This document shows positions 1 to 11,080 of a stretch of DNA of 44,666 bases, piece by piece. This DNA comes from Deltaproteobacteria bacterium (GTDB lineage: Bacteria; Myxococcota; B64-G9). Where the stretch lies: NCBI GenBank assembly GCA_019314375.1, contig JAFCZJ010000028.1, forward strand, positions 1 through 44,666. Direction: 5' to 3'. Position 1 is the first letter of the stretch, and the number at the start of each line of letters is the position of its first letter. The notes below the pieces were generated by a model that worked only from the letters and a program-made list of their open reading frames with translations, was not told where the DNA came from and searched no databases. The translations under genes and the position numbers were made by a program.

Positions 1-1
1 C

Positions 2-2466
<2,465 letters not shown>

Positions 2467-2470
<4 letters not shown>

Positions 2471-3981
2471 GCGCTTTGCGTGGGATCTCTTGGGTTTTGT
2501 TGGCCTGTTTGTGTTTGCCCTTGAATGCCGTGGCCCAGAGTGCCATGGCCCAGAGTGCCATGGCCCAAAATGGCATGGCACAAAATGGCATGGCACAGAG
2601 TGAGACGACCTCCTTGTTGCCCGAGCCCCTGGCTTCGGCACCCGTGGTGCCCATCGCCTCCGCCATCGAGAGCACGAAGAAAAGCAACATCAGCTGGCGG
2701 TCTCTGGCCGAGTTTTTGGTGCAGGCCGAGGCGGGCAAGGATATTGCCTGGGGCGTTTTGTTGCCCAAGGTGCAGGCGGAGGTGACTTGGCTGCATCTGG
2801 GCGAGCGCCACAGTCCGGATATGGGCTCTTTGGCCGATATGGGCGCTATTCTGGGTGAGATGATGGGCGCCATCATAGAGGAGCATCCCGCGCAGGCCGC
2901 GCGATTTTTGCCGTTCATGGAAGGGGAGGGCGGGGATGAGAACGCCTTTGATGCCTTCGTGCCGGTCCAAGACAGCATCACGGGCACCTTCACCCTGGTG
3001 GTGCCTGTGATCAATGCGGCCGCCATCCCTATGTTGCAGGGCTCTTATGATCGGATGGACGCCACGGTGCAGACGATCGGGCATGGCCGGGAGCAGCTCT
3101 TGTACGGCGTGGCCAAGGCCTATTACGGTCTCTGCACTGTGCAAAACATGATCAGCGTGACAACGCGCAGCATCGAGGCCGCCAACGAGCACCATCGCTC
3201 GGCCAAGGTGCGGGCCAACCTGCAGGTGGCCACCAAGCTGGAGGTCAAAAGGGCCGAGCTCGAGGTGGCTAAAGCCGAGGGGCAGATGGTGGAGTTGATG
3301 GCCGGCCTGGCCAAGGGCAAGGCCTCCTTTCGGTATTTGTCTGGCGTGACCGGGGAGTTTCGGGTGCTGGACCCTGAGTTGCTCTTGCCTGATGCCGACA
3401 AGCCCCTGGCGCATTGGCAGGAGCTTGCCAAAAAGCAGCGCAAGGATCTCGTGGCCGCAAAGATCAACGTGGCCATCGCCAAAAAGAGCGTAAAGCAGGT
3501 TTGGATGAAGTACGTGCCCACCTTGAATCTCATCGGCCAACTGAAATTGGACAACAACCAGGCCCAGCGCTTCGACGACGATCCGGCCAGTTGGGTGGTC
3601 ATGGCCACCTTGAGCGCCAACATCTGGGACGGCGGTATTCGAGAGGCTGAGTTGGAAATCGCCGAAAGTCGTTTTCGCCAGGAGGAGATGAAGGTTCAGG
3701 ACCTGGAAAGGCAGATCGAAAGCATGGTGGCCTCGGCCTACCAGGGGCTGATCGATGCACGTGCCTCAAGGGCAGTAGTCGAACGGCAGTTGGACGTGGC
3801 CAAAGACACCCAAGCCCTGGCCCAGACCAGCGAAAAGGCCGGCGTGGCCACCAACCTGCAGGTCATCGACGCCAACACCATGGTTTTTGCTTCCGAAGCC
3901 CAGTTCATCGGGGCCAAGTTGGGCGAGTCCATCGCCATCCTGGATCTCCTCGGCGCCTGCGGTGCCCCCGTCCCATTTTGA
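2467..3981 (+). CDS. TolC-like outer-membrane efflux factor
   Basis: This 504-residue protein should be the outer-membrane channel of the pump encoded just upstream, with which it overlaps by 4 bp. It starts with a signal peptide ending near the Ala-Gln at residues 23-24. The mature part has long Ala/Glu/Lys-rich helices with repeated VAKAE- and LEVAK-like heptads, and two related halves, as expected for the OEP (TolC) fold. Directly after the signal peptide are five copies of a five-residue repeat (AVAQS, AMAQS, AMAQN, GMAQN, GMAQS), encoded by 15-bp units at 2527-2601. Such a repeat is not part of the TolC fold. It may be a flexible spacer or simple slippage expansion. The start is fixed by the overlap and the signal peptide. 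Confidence 0.88.
2527..2601 (+). repeat. Coding 15-bp tandem repeat (5 copies) in the TolC-like gene
   Basis: Five consecutive 15-bp units of the form GCCATGGCCCAGAGT, with a few base changes, encode (A/G)(V/M)AQ(S/N). The unit length is a multiple of three, so copy-number change would keep the frame. Confidence 0.9.
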
Positions 3982-3989
3982 GGTTTGAA

Positions 3990-5579
3990 ATGAGTACTTT
4001 ACGCCACATGTTGCTCGCCGCGGTGTTGCTTGTCTCGGTTTCCGCCTGCGTCGGCAGCATCGCCACCGAGCAGGATGCCGGCCAAGCAAACGATGCCGAC
4101 GCGACGACGGATGACGCCAATACAGACGACGCCAATACAGACGACGCCAGTACAGATGACGCCGGTACAGACGACGCCGGTACGGACGACGCCGGCACAG
4201 ATGACGCCAATACAGACGACGCCGGTACAGACGACGCCAATACAGACGACGCCAATACAGACGACGCCAATACAGACGACGCCAATACAGACGACGCCAA
4301 TACAGACGACGCCGGTGTAGACGACGCCGGTGAGGATGCCGGTGGTGAGGATGCCGGTGGCATGGACGGTCAGGACACCGACCCCGACTACCTGAATATC
4401 CCCTTACAAAGCGACATCACCGGGGTGCAGCCGATGACGGGCATCGTGCTCTGGGAAAACGCTTGGAATTCGGATCCGATCAAAACCACGCCTGGCTACA
4501 TTCAGCTCGAGTATGCTTATGTGCGGCCGAGCGACATCGTCGTCGCCGCTGACACCTACGACTGGTCGTCTTTTGATGCTTTCCTGGCGCGCATCGCCGG
4601 TCGCGGCCACCAGGCCGTCGTGCGCTTCTATTACGTCTACCCCGGCGAGGTCACGGCCGTGCCCGATTACATCAAGGACCTCTCCGACTACAACGAGACA
4701 TTGGGGACCAGCGAGGGCGAAGCGACTTATTTCCCGGACTGGACTCACGCGGAGTTGATGCGTGCCCATCTCGCTTTCTATACTGAATTTGCAGCGCGCT
4801 ACGATACCGACCCGCGTATTGCTTTTTTGCAAGTCGGTTTTGGCCTGTGGGGCGAGTACCACATTTACGATGGCCCCAATACCATCGGCGAGCAGTTCCC
4901 CTCCAAGGCCTTTCAGGGTACTTTTTTCCAACATTTGGAAGCCGAGTTGCCCATCACCCACTGGAGCATCTCCATCGACGCAGGCGATGACTACTATTCG
5001 CCTTTTGCTTCCACGCCCGCGTTCTTGAATATCCGCTTCGGCAACTTCGACGATTCCTTCATGCACGAAGAGCACGGCGACTACAACGAGGACATGTGGA
5101 ACGTCTTCGGCCATTTGACGCGCTACGAGCATTCCCCCCACGGCGGAGAGCTCAGCTACTACTCCAACTACGATCAGCAACACGCCCTGGACGCGCAAGG
5201 CATGTACGGACGCACCTACGAAGAGCTTTCCACCAGGTTCCACATCAGCTACATGATCGGCAACGATCAGCCGGAATATCAATCGGATGCAAGAATCCGC
5301 GAGGCCGGCATGGCCAACGGCTACAGGTTCGAAGTGCTCTCCTTTCAAGCTTCCTCAAACAAATCACTTGTCCAAGTACGCAACAACGGCATCGCGCCCA
5401 TTTACTACGACGCCTTCGTGGCGGTAAACGGCATCAAAGCAGACGAATCCCTAAAAGGTCTACTCCCCGGCGAAACCCACGAATACGAAATCCAAGCCGG
5501 CGGCAGCACACCCATCCTGACCATCGAATGCGACCGTCTCGTAGCAGGCCAAAAGATCGAGCTTCAAGCCGAGTTGTAG
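3990..5579 (+). CDS. Lipoprotein with DDA-repeat linker and DUF4832-like barrel domain
   Basis: A 529-residue predicted lipoprotein. The ATG at 3990 is preferred over an upstream TTG because it gives a clean signal peptide with lipobox VSAC (Cys at residue 18), and a GAGG lies just upstream. After the cysteine comes a linker of 15 pentapeptides of the type TDDA(N/G/S), then a globular part of about 400 residues. That part resembles the DUF4832/DUF4874 glycoside-hydrolase-like barrels: a start that reads GVQPMTGIVLWENAW, a strand ending AVVRFYYVYPGE, and QVGFGLWGEYH, where the Glu is at a typical barrel acid position. The C-terminus looks like a small beta-sandwich. It lies 8 bp after the efflux gene and is probably co-transcribed. 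The enzymatic role is inferred only from this likeness. Confidence 0.75.
   Translation: MSTLRHMLLAAVLLVSVSACVGSIATEQDAGQANDADATTDDANTDDANTDDASTDDAGTDDAGTDDAGTDDANTDDAGTDDANTDDANTDDANTDDANTDDANTDDAGVDDAGEDAGGEDAGGMDGQDTDPDYLNIPLQSDITGVQPMTGIVLWENAWNSDPIKTTPGYIQLEYAYVRPSDIVVAADTYDWSSFDAFLARIAGRGHQAVVRFYYVYPGEVTAVPDYIKDLSDYNETLGTSEGEATYFPDWTHAELMRAHLAFYTEFAARYDTDPRIAFLQVGFGLWGEYHIYDGPNTIGEQFPSKAFQGTFFQHLEAELPITHWSISIDAGDDYYSPFASTPAFLNIRFGNFDDSFMHEEHGDYNEDMWNVFGHLTRYEHSPHGGELSYYSNYDQQHALDAQGMYGRTYEELSTRFHISYMIGNDQPEYQSDARIREAGMANGYRFEVLSFQASSNKSLVQVRNNGIAPIYYDAFVAVNGIKADESLKGLLPGETHEYEIQAGGSTPILTIECDRLVAGQKIELQAEL
4107..4331 (+). repeat. Coding 15-bp minisatellite (15 units) giving TDDA(N/G) linker
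   Basis: Fifteen in-frame 15-bp units close to ACAGACGACGCCAAT encode an acidic low-complexity spacer between the lipid anchor and the globular domain. Several neighbouring units are identical, as expected for slippage expansion. Confidence 0.92.
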
Positions 5580-5588
5580 GCGTCAAGA

Positions 5589-5618
5589 AAGGGGCCTATG
5601 CTGATCAGCATACCCCTT
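5589..5618. terminator. Strong palindrome/hairpin after the DUF4832-like gene
   Basis: The perfect 16-bp palindrome TATGCTGATCAGCATA is flanked by AAGGGG on the left and CCCCTT on the right, which also pair, leaving a CC bulge. It starts 9 bp after a stop codon and 42 bp before the next start. No clean U-run follows, so it could be a terminator, an mRNA-end hairpin, or an operator for the ferritin-like gene. Confidence 0.45.
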
Positions 5619-5659
5619 GATGGTCGGGCGCTTTGTTTTGATATCGGGAGGAGGGTGAA

Positions 5660-6166
5660 ATGGATATGAATTTTGGTGCTTTGGTTGATGAGTCCATAAG
5701 CCTTGAATTGAATATGGCTTCGCTGTATCTCGTTTTCCATAAGTTGTTTCCGGAAGATGCGGATTTCTGGTGGACCTTGGTCTTGGAGGAAAAAAATCAT
5801 GCCGCCCTGATTCGAAGCGGGAAGGATAGCTTCATGGCGGTCGACAAATTTCCAAGTGATTTGATATCGGAGAATTTGCAGGAATTGAAAGATACAAACG
5901 GCAGGATCGCTCTTTTCCTCAAGAGGTGCGAAGTCGACCCGCCCTCAAGGGAGGAGGCCTTTGGCTTGGCTTTGGAGCTTGAAAGATCCGCGGGCGAATT
6001 GCATTTTCAGGAATTCATGGAGAAAGAAGCCGGTTCAAAGATTGACGAAATCTTCAGGCAATTGAACAAAGATGACAAAGATCATGAGCAGAGAATTCGG
6101 TCCTATATGGAAAGCAACGGCATTCGTTTGCGAACAGGGGAGGACGGAGTGCTATTCTCCGGATAA
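5660..6166 (+). CDS. Ferritin-like / rubrerythrin-type diiron protein
   Basis: A 168-residue, mostly helical, soluble protein with the four-helix diiron pattern: a Glu in SLELNMASLY on helix 1, EEKNH on helix 2, ELERSAGELH on helix 3 and DKDHEQR on helix 4. These Glu and ExxH-type residues match the ferritin-like superfamily. No rubredoxin zinc or iron domain follows, so it is the short form. A strong ribosome site GGGAGGAGGG ends 4 bases before the ATG. Roles in the family include peroxide reduction and iron handling; which applies here is not visible. The 3' end overlaps the convergent lipoprotein gene by 15 bp. Base composition is visibly more AT-rich than in the efflux genes. Confidence 0.8.
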   Translation: MDMNFGALVDESISLELNMASLYLVFHKLFPEDADFWWTLVLEEKNHAALIRSGKDSFMAVDKFPSDLISENLQELKDTNGRIALFLKRCEVDPPSREEAFGLALELERSAGELHFQEFMEKEAGSKIDEIFRQLNKDDKDHEQRIRSYMESNGIRLRTGEDGVLFSG

Positions 6167-7468
6167 TATCATTCTGTAAAGCTTTCCTCTTCTTCCTGCG
6201 TCCAGGCGGCCTGACTTTGTGGCAATGAATAGAGCGTCATTGAAGATGCGAAGTTTGACCCCTGCCTGGTTGTCGAACTTTCTTATGTTGGTGAAGGTAT
6301 TGCTGCTGAGATCGAATCTATAAAGTTCGGTGCCTTCGCCCGCTTCTTCGCAGTTGTTCCAGCAATCGGTTTTGGTCAGCAGATAGAGGTTCCCTTTGTA
6401 ATGCCCCATGGCGTGAAAGCCCACCGCTGGACCCGTGGCTACGTCTCTTTCGTTGGTGCCGTCATACTCAATTACGATGTTCCCGTCCCTGAGACCGTAA
6501 ATGTGATCGTTGGAGGATATCATATAGCTCTTGATACCGTTGTAGCCTTGTTCGAGGTTCCATGTGTCGCCTGTCACGCTGGAGTAGATATTTGTATGTG
6601 TGTAGTTCGTGGTGTAGGCGTTCTTGTAGGTCCTGCCGTTCAGCTGTGGTTTGCCTTCGTAGACAATGCGTCCTGTGTCGCCAACCGGAGGCCAATTGGC
6701 GCTGTTAATTTCAGTGAAGTTTGTCCCATCCGTTGTCTTCCACAGGCTTGGACCCTTTGTGGCACCCGCGAAGCATGTGAATGTCGCAAAAAGAGCATTG
6801 TTGGTGACGAAAAGTCCCAGACCGAGGTTGTTCAGAGGTTCGGTGAAGGCGATGGTGAAAGCAGTGCCGTTTGAAGAGACATAAAGTCTATTTTTGTTCT
6901 CTGTGATCGCATACAAGCTTCCACCGAAGGATTCCAAATCATATACGGATTCCCCGGCATCCAAGGCCGCCACCTCCGTCCACGGAGGATAGCTGAAGAT
7001 GTGGACCGTTCCGCCGTTATAGGTTCCGGCATACAGCTTGCCGTTGTGTTCGCCGAGGCTGATGAAACCAACGTCGGTCGTGGATCCAACCTCTTCAAAG
7101 ATTTCGATTCCAGTGTCCGGATTGCCGGCGTCCGTGCCGGCGTCTGTGATCGGGTCTCCGTCGGAGCCCGCGTCGATGTCCGTATCCCCGTCGAGTTCCG
7201 TGCCTGCATCCGTACCCGCATCGATGTCTATGTCCCCGCCGGCGTCCGTGCCGGCATCTGTCGCGCATTGACAGGCATTCCAGCCAGTGCCGTCCTCCTT
7301 GCACTGTTGATAGCCGGCCGTGCCATCGTCACAGGAGCAATCCTTCGTGGTGCCCTGGTCGCATATTGTGTCGGAAGGCTCTTCACCGCATCCAGGGAGC
7401 AACAATGAGAGGCAAAAAGACATCGCAAGAAAGCCAGCTATGGAGCTCAAGTAGGCAAGTTTTCTCAT
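6152..7468 (-). CDS. Predicted lipoprotein with Asp-rich linker and propeller-like domain
   Basis: A 438-residue protein of unknown function. The ATG at 7468 is chosen over an upstream in-frame start because it opens a signal peptide with lipobox LLPGC (Cys27), and AGAAGGA lies upstream. A short Cys-rich segment (residues about 28-68, CDQGTTKDCSCDDGTAGYQQC) resembles repeats found in other myxobacterial lipoproteins. It is followed by a DAGTDAG-type linker and about 300 residues with repeated short beta motifs (for example GKLYAGTYNGGTVHIF, GSLYAITENKNRLYVSSNG, GNLYLLTKTDCW), which suggest a beta-propeller. It probably sits at the cell surface. The ligand is unknown. Confidence 0.72.
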   Translation of the reverse strand: MRKLAYLSSIAGFLAMSFCLSLLLPGCGEEPSDTICDQGTTKDCSCDDGTAGYQQCKEDGTGWNACQCATDAGTDAGGDIDIDAGTDAGTELDGDTDIDAGSDGDPITDAGTDAGNPDTGIEIFEEVGSTTDVGFISLGEHNGKLYAGTYNGGTVHIFSYPPWTEVAALDAGESVYDLESFGGSLYAITENKNRLYVSSNGTAFTIAFTEPLNNLGLGLFVTNNALFATFTCFAGATKGPSLWKTTDGTNFTEINSANWPPVGDTGRIVYEGKPQLNGRTYKNAYTTNYTHTNIYSSVTGDTWNLEQGYNGIKSYMISSNDHIYGLRDGNIVIEYDGTNERDVATGPAVGFHAMGHYKGNLYLLTKTDCWNNCEEAGEGTELYRFDLSSNTFTNIRKFDNQAGVKLRIFNDALFIATKSGRLDAGRRGKLYRMILSGE

Positions 7469-7595
7469 CGGGTCGAATCCTTCTGAAAGATGAAAGCAGG
7501 TCACATGCTCATCCCGCACACCAACGGAGAAACACATTACCCCCTTCTGGATGGATTTCCAAAGTGATATATGAGCTCCCTGATCCCCCTGTTTT

Positions 7596-7620
7596 CCTTG
7601 TTCGTGTGACACAAGCAAGG
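7596..7620. promoter_or_regulatory. 25-bp near-palindrome upstream of sdhCAB
   Basis: The left arm CCTTGTTCGTGT and right arm ACACAAGCAAGG match as an inverted repeat at 10 of 12 positions around a central G. It lies between two divergent genes, about 37 bp upstream of a TTGACA element. This is a plausible binding site for a dimeric regulator; no regulator is identified. Confidence 0.35.
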
Positions 7621-7656
7621 GGCGAAGTGGCATTCTTCGGGTGAGGTCTATTCGAC

Positions 7657-7686
7657 TTGACAAGTCCAATCCCTGGTGCCTAGCCT
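7657..7686 (+). promoter_or_regulatory. Candidate sigma70-type promoter for sdhCAB
   Basis: A perfect TTGACA (7657-7662) is followed after 18 bp by TAGCCT (7681-7686), a weak -10 match. It would start transcription about 30 bases before the sdhC start codon. Confidence 0.35.
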
Positions 7687-7712
7687 GCATCGTTTTTAAT
7701 GTTCAAGATCGC

Positions 7713-7718
7713 GAGAGG
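7713..7718 (+). promoter_or_regulatory. Ribosome site that decides the sdhC start
   Basis: GAGAGG lies 4 bases before the ATG at 7723, while the in-frame ATG at 7699 has no such site. The later start also gives the usual cytochrome b N-terminus. Confidence 0.55.
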
Positions 7719-7722
7719 TCCA

Positions 7723-8367
7723 ATGCGGAAATACTTTGGTTCGTCGATAACAAAAAAGCTTGTTGTGTCCCTGGCTGGGGTTTTTTTGATTGTCTTTCTG
7801 TTGGTTCATCTGGCCATCAACCTGTTTCTCCTGAAAAGTGATCCGAGTACCTTCAACAGTGCGGCCCATTTTATGGGCAACAATGTTGTCGTGAAAATTT
7901 TTGAGGTCATCCTTCTGTTGTTGTTTGCCTTACACATTGTCGGGGCAGTTGTCTTGCAGATACAAAACTGGAGGGCCCGTCCCGTCCGCTACAAAGTTGC
8001 CAATCATTCGCAGACATCCTTTTTTTCCAAGTATATGATTTACTTGGGCGGCGTGGTTTTCGTCTTCCTTGTTGTCCATTTCATTAACTTCTATTTTGTG
8101 AAAATCGGTCTGGTACAAGGTGATCCGGACAATTTTTACGCAATGGCTCATGGGCTGTTTGGGCTGCCTCTTTATGTTGCCATATATGTGTTTTCATTCT
8201 TGGTTCTCTCTTTTCATCTTCACCATGCATTCCAGTCCGCATTTCAGACAATTGGGCTGAATCACCAGAAATACACTCCCGCCGTGAAGTTGGCGGGGTT
8301 GGCTTATTCGATCCTTGTGCCGGCAGGATTTGCCGTCATTCCCGTTGTTATATATTTTTCCAAATAG
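7723..8367 (+). CDS. sdhC: Succinate dehydrogenase / fumarate reductase cytochrome b subunit
   Basis: A 214-residue membrane anchor of the single-subunit, two-heme type (as in Bacillus, Wolinella and Bacteroidetes). Five hydrophobic helices are visible. Histidines able to ligate heme lie in LVHLAINL, ALHIVGA, VHFINF and SFHLHHAFQSAFQ. It would pass electrons between the quinone pool and the SdhAB catalytic subunits. It is the first gene of sdhCAB, 15 bp before sdhA. No sdhD is present, and none is expected for this type. Whether the enzyme runs as succinate oxidase or fumarate reductase cannot be decided from the sequence. Confidence 0.9.
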   Translation: MRKYFGSSITKKLVVSLAGVFLIVFLLVHLAINLFLLKSDPSTFNSAAHFMGNNVVVKIFEVILLLLFALHIVGAVVLQIQNWRARPVRYKVANHSQTSFFSKYMIYLGGVVFVFLVVHFINFYFVKIGLVQGDPDNFYAMAHGLFGLPLYVAIYVFSFLVLSFHLHHAFQSAFQTIGLNHQKYTPAVKLAGLAYSILVPAGFAVIPVVIYFSK

Positions 8368-8382
8368 GATTGCGGGTGAGCA

Positions 8383-10311
8383 ATGCAAGACTCCGGCAAA
8401 TTTGATTCGAAGATTCCTGAAGGCCCTCTCCGGGATAAATGGACAAAGCATAAGGCTTCGCTGAGGCTTGTCAGCCCAGCCAATAAGAAAAAGCTGGACA
8501 TCATTGTCGTGGGAGCCGGCGCAGCAGGTGCTTCGGCGGCCGCATCCCTGGCGGAATTGGGTTACAATCTGAAAGTTTTCGTGTTTCAAGACTCATCCCG
8601 CAGGGCTCACTCCATCGCTTCTCAGGGTGGCATTAATGCCAGCAAAAACTACAAGAACGACGCCGACAGCGACTACCGCTTGTTTTATGACATGCTCAAG
8701 GGGGGCGATTTCAGGGCAAGAGAGGCAAATGTCTATCGCGCGGCGGAAGTAAGCAATGGGATTATTGACCAGTACGTCGCTCAGGGTGTTCCATTTGCCA
8801 GAGATTATAGCGGCTATCTTGAAAACCGTTCTTTTGGTGGGGTACAGGTTTCCAGAACGTTCTATGCCCAGGGCCAAACAGGTCAACAGTGCACTTTGGC
8901 TGCTTACCAGGCCATGTCAAGACAGATTGCGGCCGGTAGAGTGGAGATGTTCAGCCGTCGAGATGTTCTCGATATCGTTGTCGTTGATGGAAAAGCCAGA
9001 GGCGTTATTGCCAGAAATTTGATCACCGGTGAGATTGAGCGCCATGCCGCACACGCTGTTGTGTTGGCCTCGGGTGGGTTCGGTACCGTGTACTACCTCT
9101 CGACCTTGGCTATCAATTCCAACGGAACAACGGCAGTTGCCGCCTATAAAAAGGGGGCTCTTTTCGCCAATCCCAGCATGACGCAAATACACCCTACCTG
9201 CATTCCGGTTCTCAATGAGTATCAATCAAAACTCACCTTGATGTCGGAATCCCTGAGAAACGATGGAAGGATCTGGGTATCAAAGACCAAGGGTGACAAG
9301 CGAAATCCCAGCGATATCCCCGAGGAAGAGCGGGATTACTACCTCGAAAGAAGATATCCGGCGTTCGGCAATCTGGTGCCAAGGGATGTGGCCTCCAGGG
9401 CAGCAAAAGAACGTTGTGATGCCGGTTATGGCGCAGGTGAAACCGGACTGTCTGTCTACCTGGATTTCAAGGACGCCATTGAGAATCAAGGGAAGGACGT
9501 CATCGGTAACAAGTATGGCAACCTTTTTGATATGTACAATAAGATCACAGGGATAGACCCCTATCGTGAACCGATGAAAATCTATCCGGCGGCCCATTAC
9601 ACGATGGGTGGACTTTGGGTGGATTACAACCTGATGACGACCATTCCAGGGCTGTACGCCATCGGAGAGGCCAATTTTTCTGATCACGGCGCCAACCGTC
9701 TTGGGGCTGCTTCGCTGATGCAGTGTTCCGGGGACGGCTATTTTGTCCTGCCGGTGACCATTGGTGATTATCTCGCCGATGAAATCGGAACATCCAGAAT
9801 TTCCACTGACGGCCCTGAATTTGAAGAAGCAGAGAATTCGGTCAGGGAAAGACTGAGAAAGCTCCTGTCCATCAATGGTACTCAGACTGTCACTTCGTTT
9901 CACAAAAGGCTGGGTGAGATATTGTGGACCTACTCCGGGATGAAGCGAAACGGAGAGGGACTCAAGCTCGCCCTGGAAAAGGTGGCTGCGCTGAAAGAAG
10001 AGTTCTGGAAGGACGTCAAAGTTCCTGGGAAATTGGACGAGCTCAATCATGAGCTGGAAAAAGCAGGCAGGGTTGCGGACTTCTTCAGCCTTGCCCGTTT
10101 GATTATCATTGATGCGCTTGACCGCAAAGAGTCCTGCGGTGCCCACTTCAGGGAAGAGTATCAGAACGAAGAAGGGGAGGCGCAGCGGGATGATGACAAC
10201 TATTCCTACGTGTCGGCCTGGGAATATGACGGCGATGATGAGTTGCCGAAGTTGAACAAGGAAGAGCTTGTGTTTGAATATGTCAAGCCAACGAAGAGAA
10301 GTTACAAGTGA
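8383..10311 (+). CDS. sdhA: Succinate dehydrogenase / fumarate reductase flavoprotein subunit
   Basis: A 642-residue catalytic subunit with the FAD-binding Rossmann motif GAGAAG at residues 44-49 and the covalent-FAD histidine His76 in [13 protein letters not shown]. Further family motifs are TQIHPTCIP, the active-site block GDKRNP...[21 protein letters not shown], and [12 protein letters not shown]...[20 protein letters not shown]. The length fits the Bacteroidetes/Wolinella-like branch that pairs with a single cytochrome b. GGGTGAGC upstream supports the ATG at 8383. It forms an operon with sdhC and sdhB. Confidence 0.96.
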   Translation: MQDSGKFDSKIPEGPLRDKWTKHKASLRLVSPANKKKLDIIVVGAGAAGASAAASLAELGYNLKVFVFQDSSRRAHSIASQGGINASKNYKNDADSDYRLFYDMLKGGDFRAREANVYRAAEVSNGIIDQYVAQGVPFARDYSGYLENRSFGGVQVSRTFYAQGQTGQQCTLAAYQAMSRQIAAGRVEMFSRRDVLDIVVVDGKARGVIARNLITGEIERHAAHAVVLASGGFGTVYYLSTLAINSNGTTAVAAYKKGALFANPSMTQIHPTCIPVLNEYQSKLTLMSESLRNDGRIWVSKTKGDKRNPSDIPEEERDYYLERRYPAFGNLVPRDVASRAAKERCDAGYGAGETGLSVYLDFKDAIENQGKDVIGNKYGNLFDMYNKITGIDPYREPMKIYPAAHYTMGGLWVDYNLMTTIPGLYAIGEANFSDHGANRLGAASLMQCSGDGYFVLPVTIGDYLADEIGTSRISTDGPEFEEAENSVRERLRKLLSINGTQTVTSFHKRLGEILWTYSGMKRNGEGLKLALEKVAALKEEFWKDVKVPGKLDELNHELEKAGRVADFFSLARLIIIDALDRKESCGAHFREEYQNEEGEAQRDDDNYSYVSAWEYDGDDELPKLNKEELVFEYVKPTKRSYK

Positions 10312-10339
10312 TAGGTCACTTAGGAATGGACGTAATCAT

Positions 10340-11080
10340 ATGAAGATCACGCTAAATATCTGGCGTCAGAAAAATGCTCAAGATAAAGGTGGGTTCGTTA
10401 CTTATCAGATGGAAGACGTCTCAAAGGAGATGACGTTTCTTGAGATGCTGGACTCTCTTAATGAAAAACTCATCAAAGAAGGTGTTGATCCGGTCGCATT
10501 CGACAGTGACTGTAGAGAAGGTATTTGTGGAATGTGCGGATTGTATATCAACGGCAGGCCCAACGGTCCTCAGAAAGGGGTGACCACCTGTCAGCTCAAC
10601 ATGAGCTTGTTTGCTGATGGAGATACCATCACCGTTGAACCCTGGAGAGCCAAGCCTTTCCCTGTCATCAAGGACCTGGTTGTTGACAGAAGTGTTTTTG
10701 ACCAACTTATCCAGGCGGGTGGTTTCATCTCTGCCAAAACCGGCGTAGCACCTGAGGCGAATTCAATACTCATAAGCAAAGAATTGGCGGACAAGGCCTT
10801 TGATTCAGGAACTTGCATCGGTTGTGGGACATGCGTTGCAACTTGCAAGAATGCCTCGGCCATGCTGTTTGTTTCCGCGAAAATATCTCAGTTCGCATTG
10901 ATTCCACAGGGGCAGGTTGAGGCGAAAAAGAGAGTCCAAAGCATGGTAGACAAGATGGATGAGCTGGGTTTCGGCAACTGTACAAACACCGGCGCTTGTG
11001 AGGCTGAATGCCCCAAGGAAATCACCCTGAGCAATATCGCAAGAATGAACAGAGAATTCTACAAATCAAAAATATCATAG
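10340..11080 (+). CDS. sdhB: Succinate dehydrogenase / fumarate reductase iron-sulfur subunit
   Basis: A 246-residue protein with all three iron-sulfur sites: the plant-ferredoxin-type [2Fe-2S] site (Cys58, 63, 66, 84), the [4Fe-4S] site [11 protein letters not shown] (Cys159, 162, 165, 169), and the last cluster with Cys214, 220 and 224 in [12 protein letters not shown]. It carries electrons from the FAD in SdhA to the cytochrome b. The start at 10340 is preferred to an upstream in-frame start inside sdhA because it matches the family N-terminus and AGGA precedes it. The 3' end overlaps the convergent lipoprotein gene by 6 bp. Confidence 0.95.
   Translation: MKITLNIWRQKNAQDKGGFVTYQMEDVSKEMTFLEMLDSLNEKLIKEGVDPVAFDSDCREGICGMCGLYINGRPNGPQKGVTTCQLNMSLFADGDTITVEPWRAKPFPVIKDLVVDRSVFDQLIQAGGFISAKTGVAPEANSILISKELADKAFDSGTCIGCGTCVATCKNASAMLFVSAKISQFALIPQGQVEAKKRVQSMVDKMDELGFGNCTNTGACEAECPKEITLSNIARMNREFYKSKIS

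Noticed and set aside
4107..4331. Regular repeats resembling a CRISPR array
   Set aside because: The units are 15 bp without spacers, in frame, and encode a protein linker.
9280..10146. 288-codon - strand open frame inside sdhA
   Set aside because: sdhA is unambiguous on the + strand with FAD and active-site motifs; the frame has no start signals.
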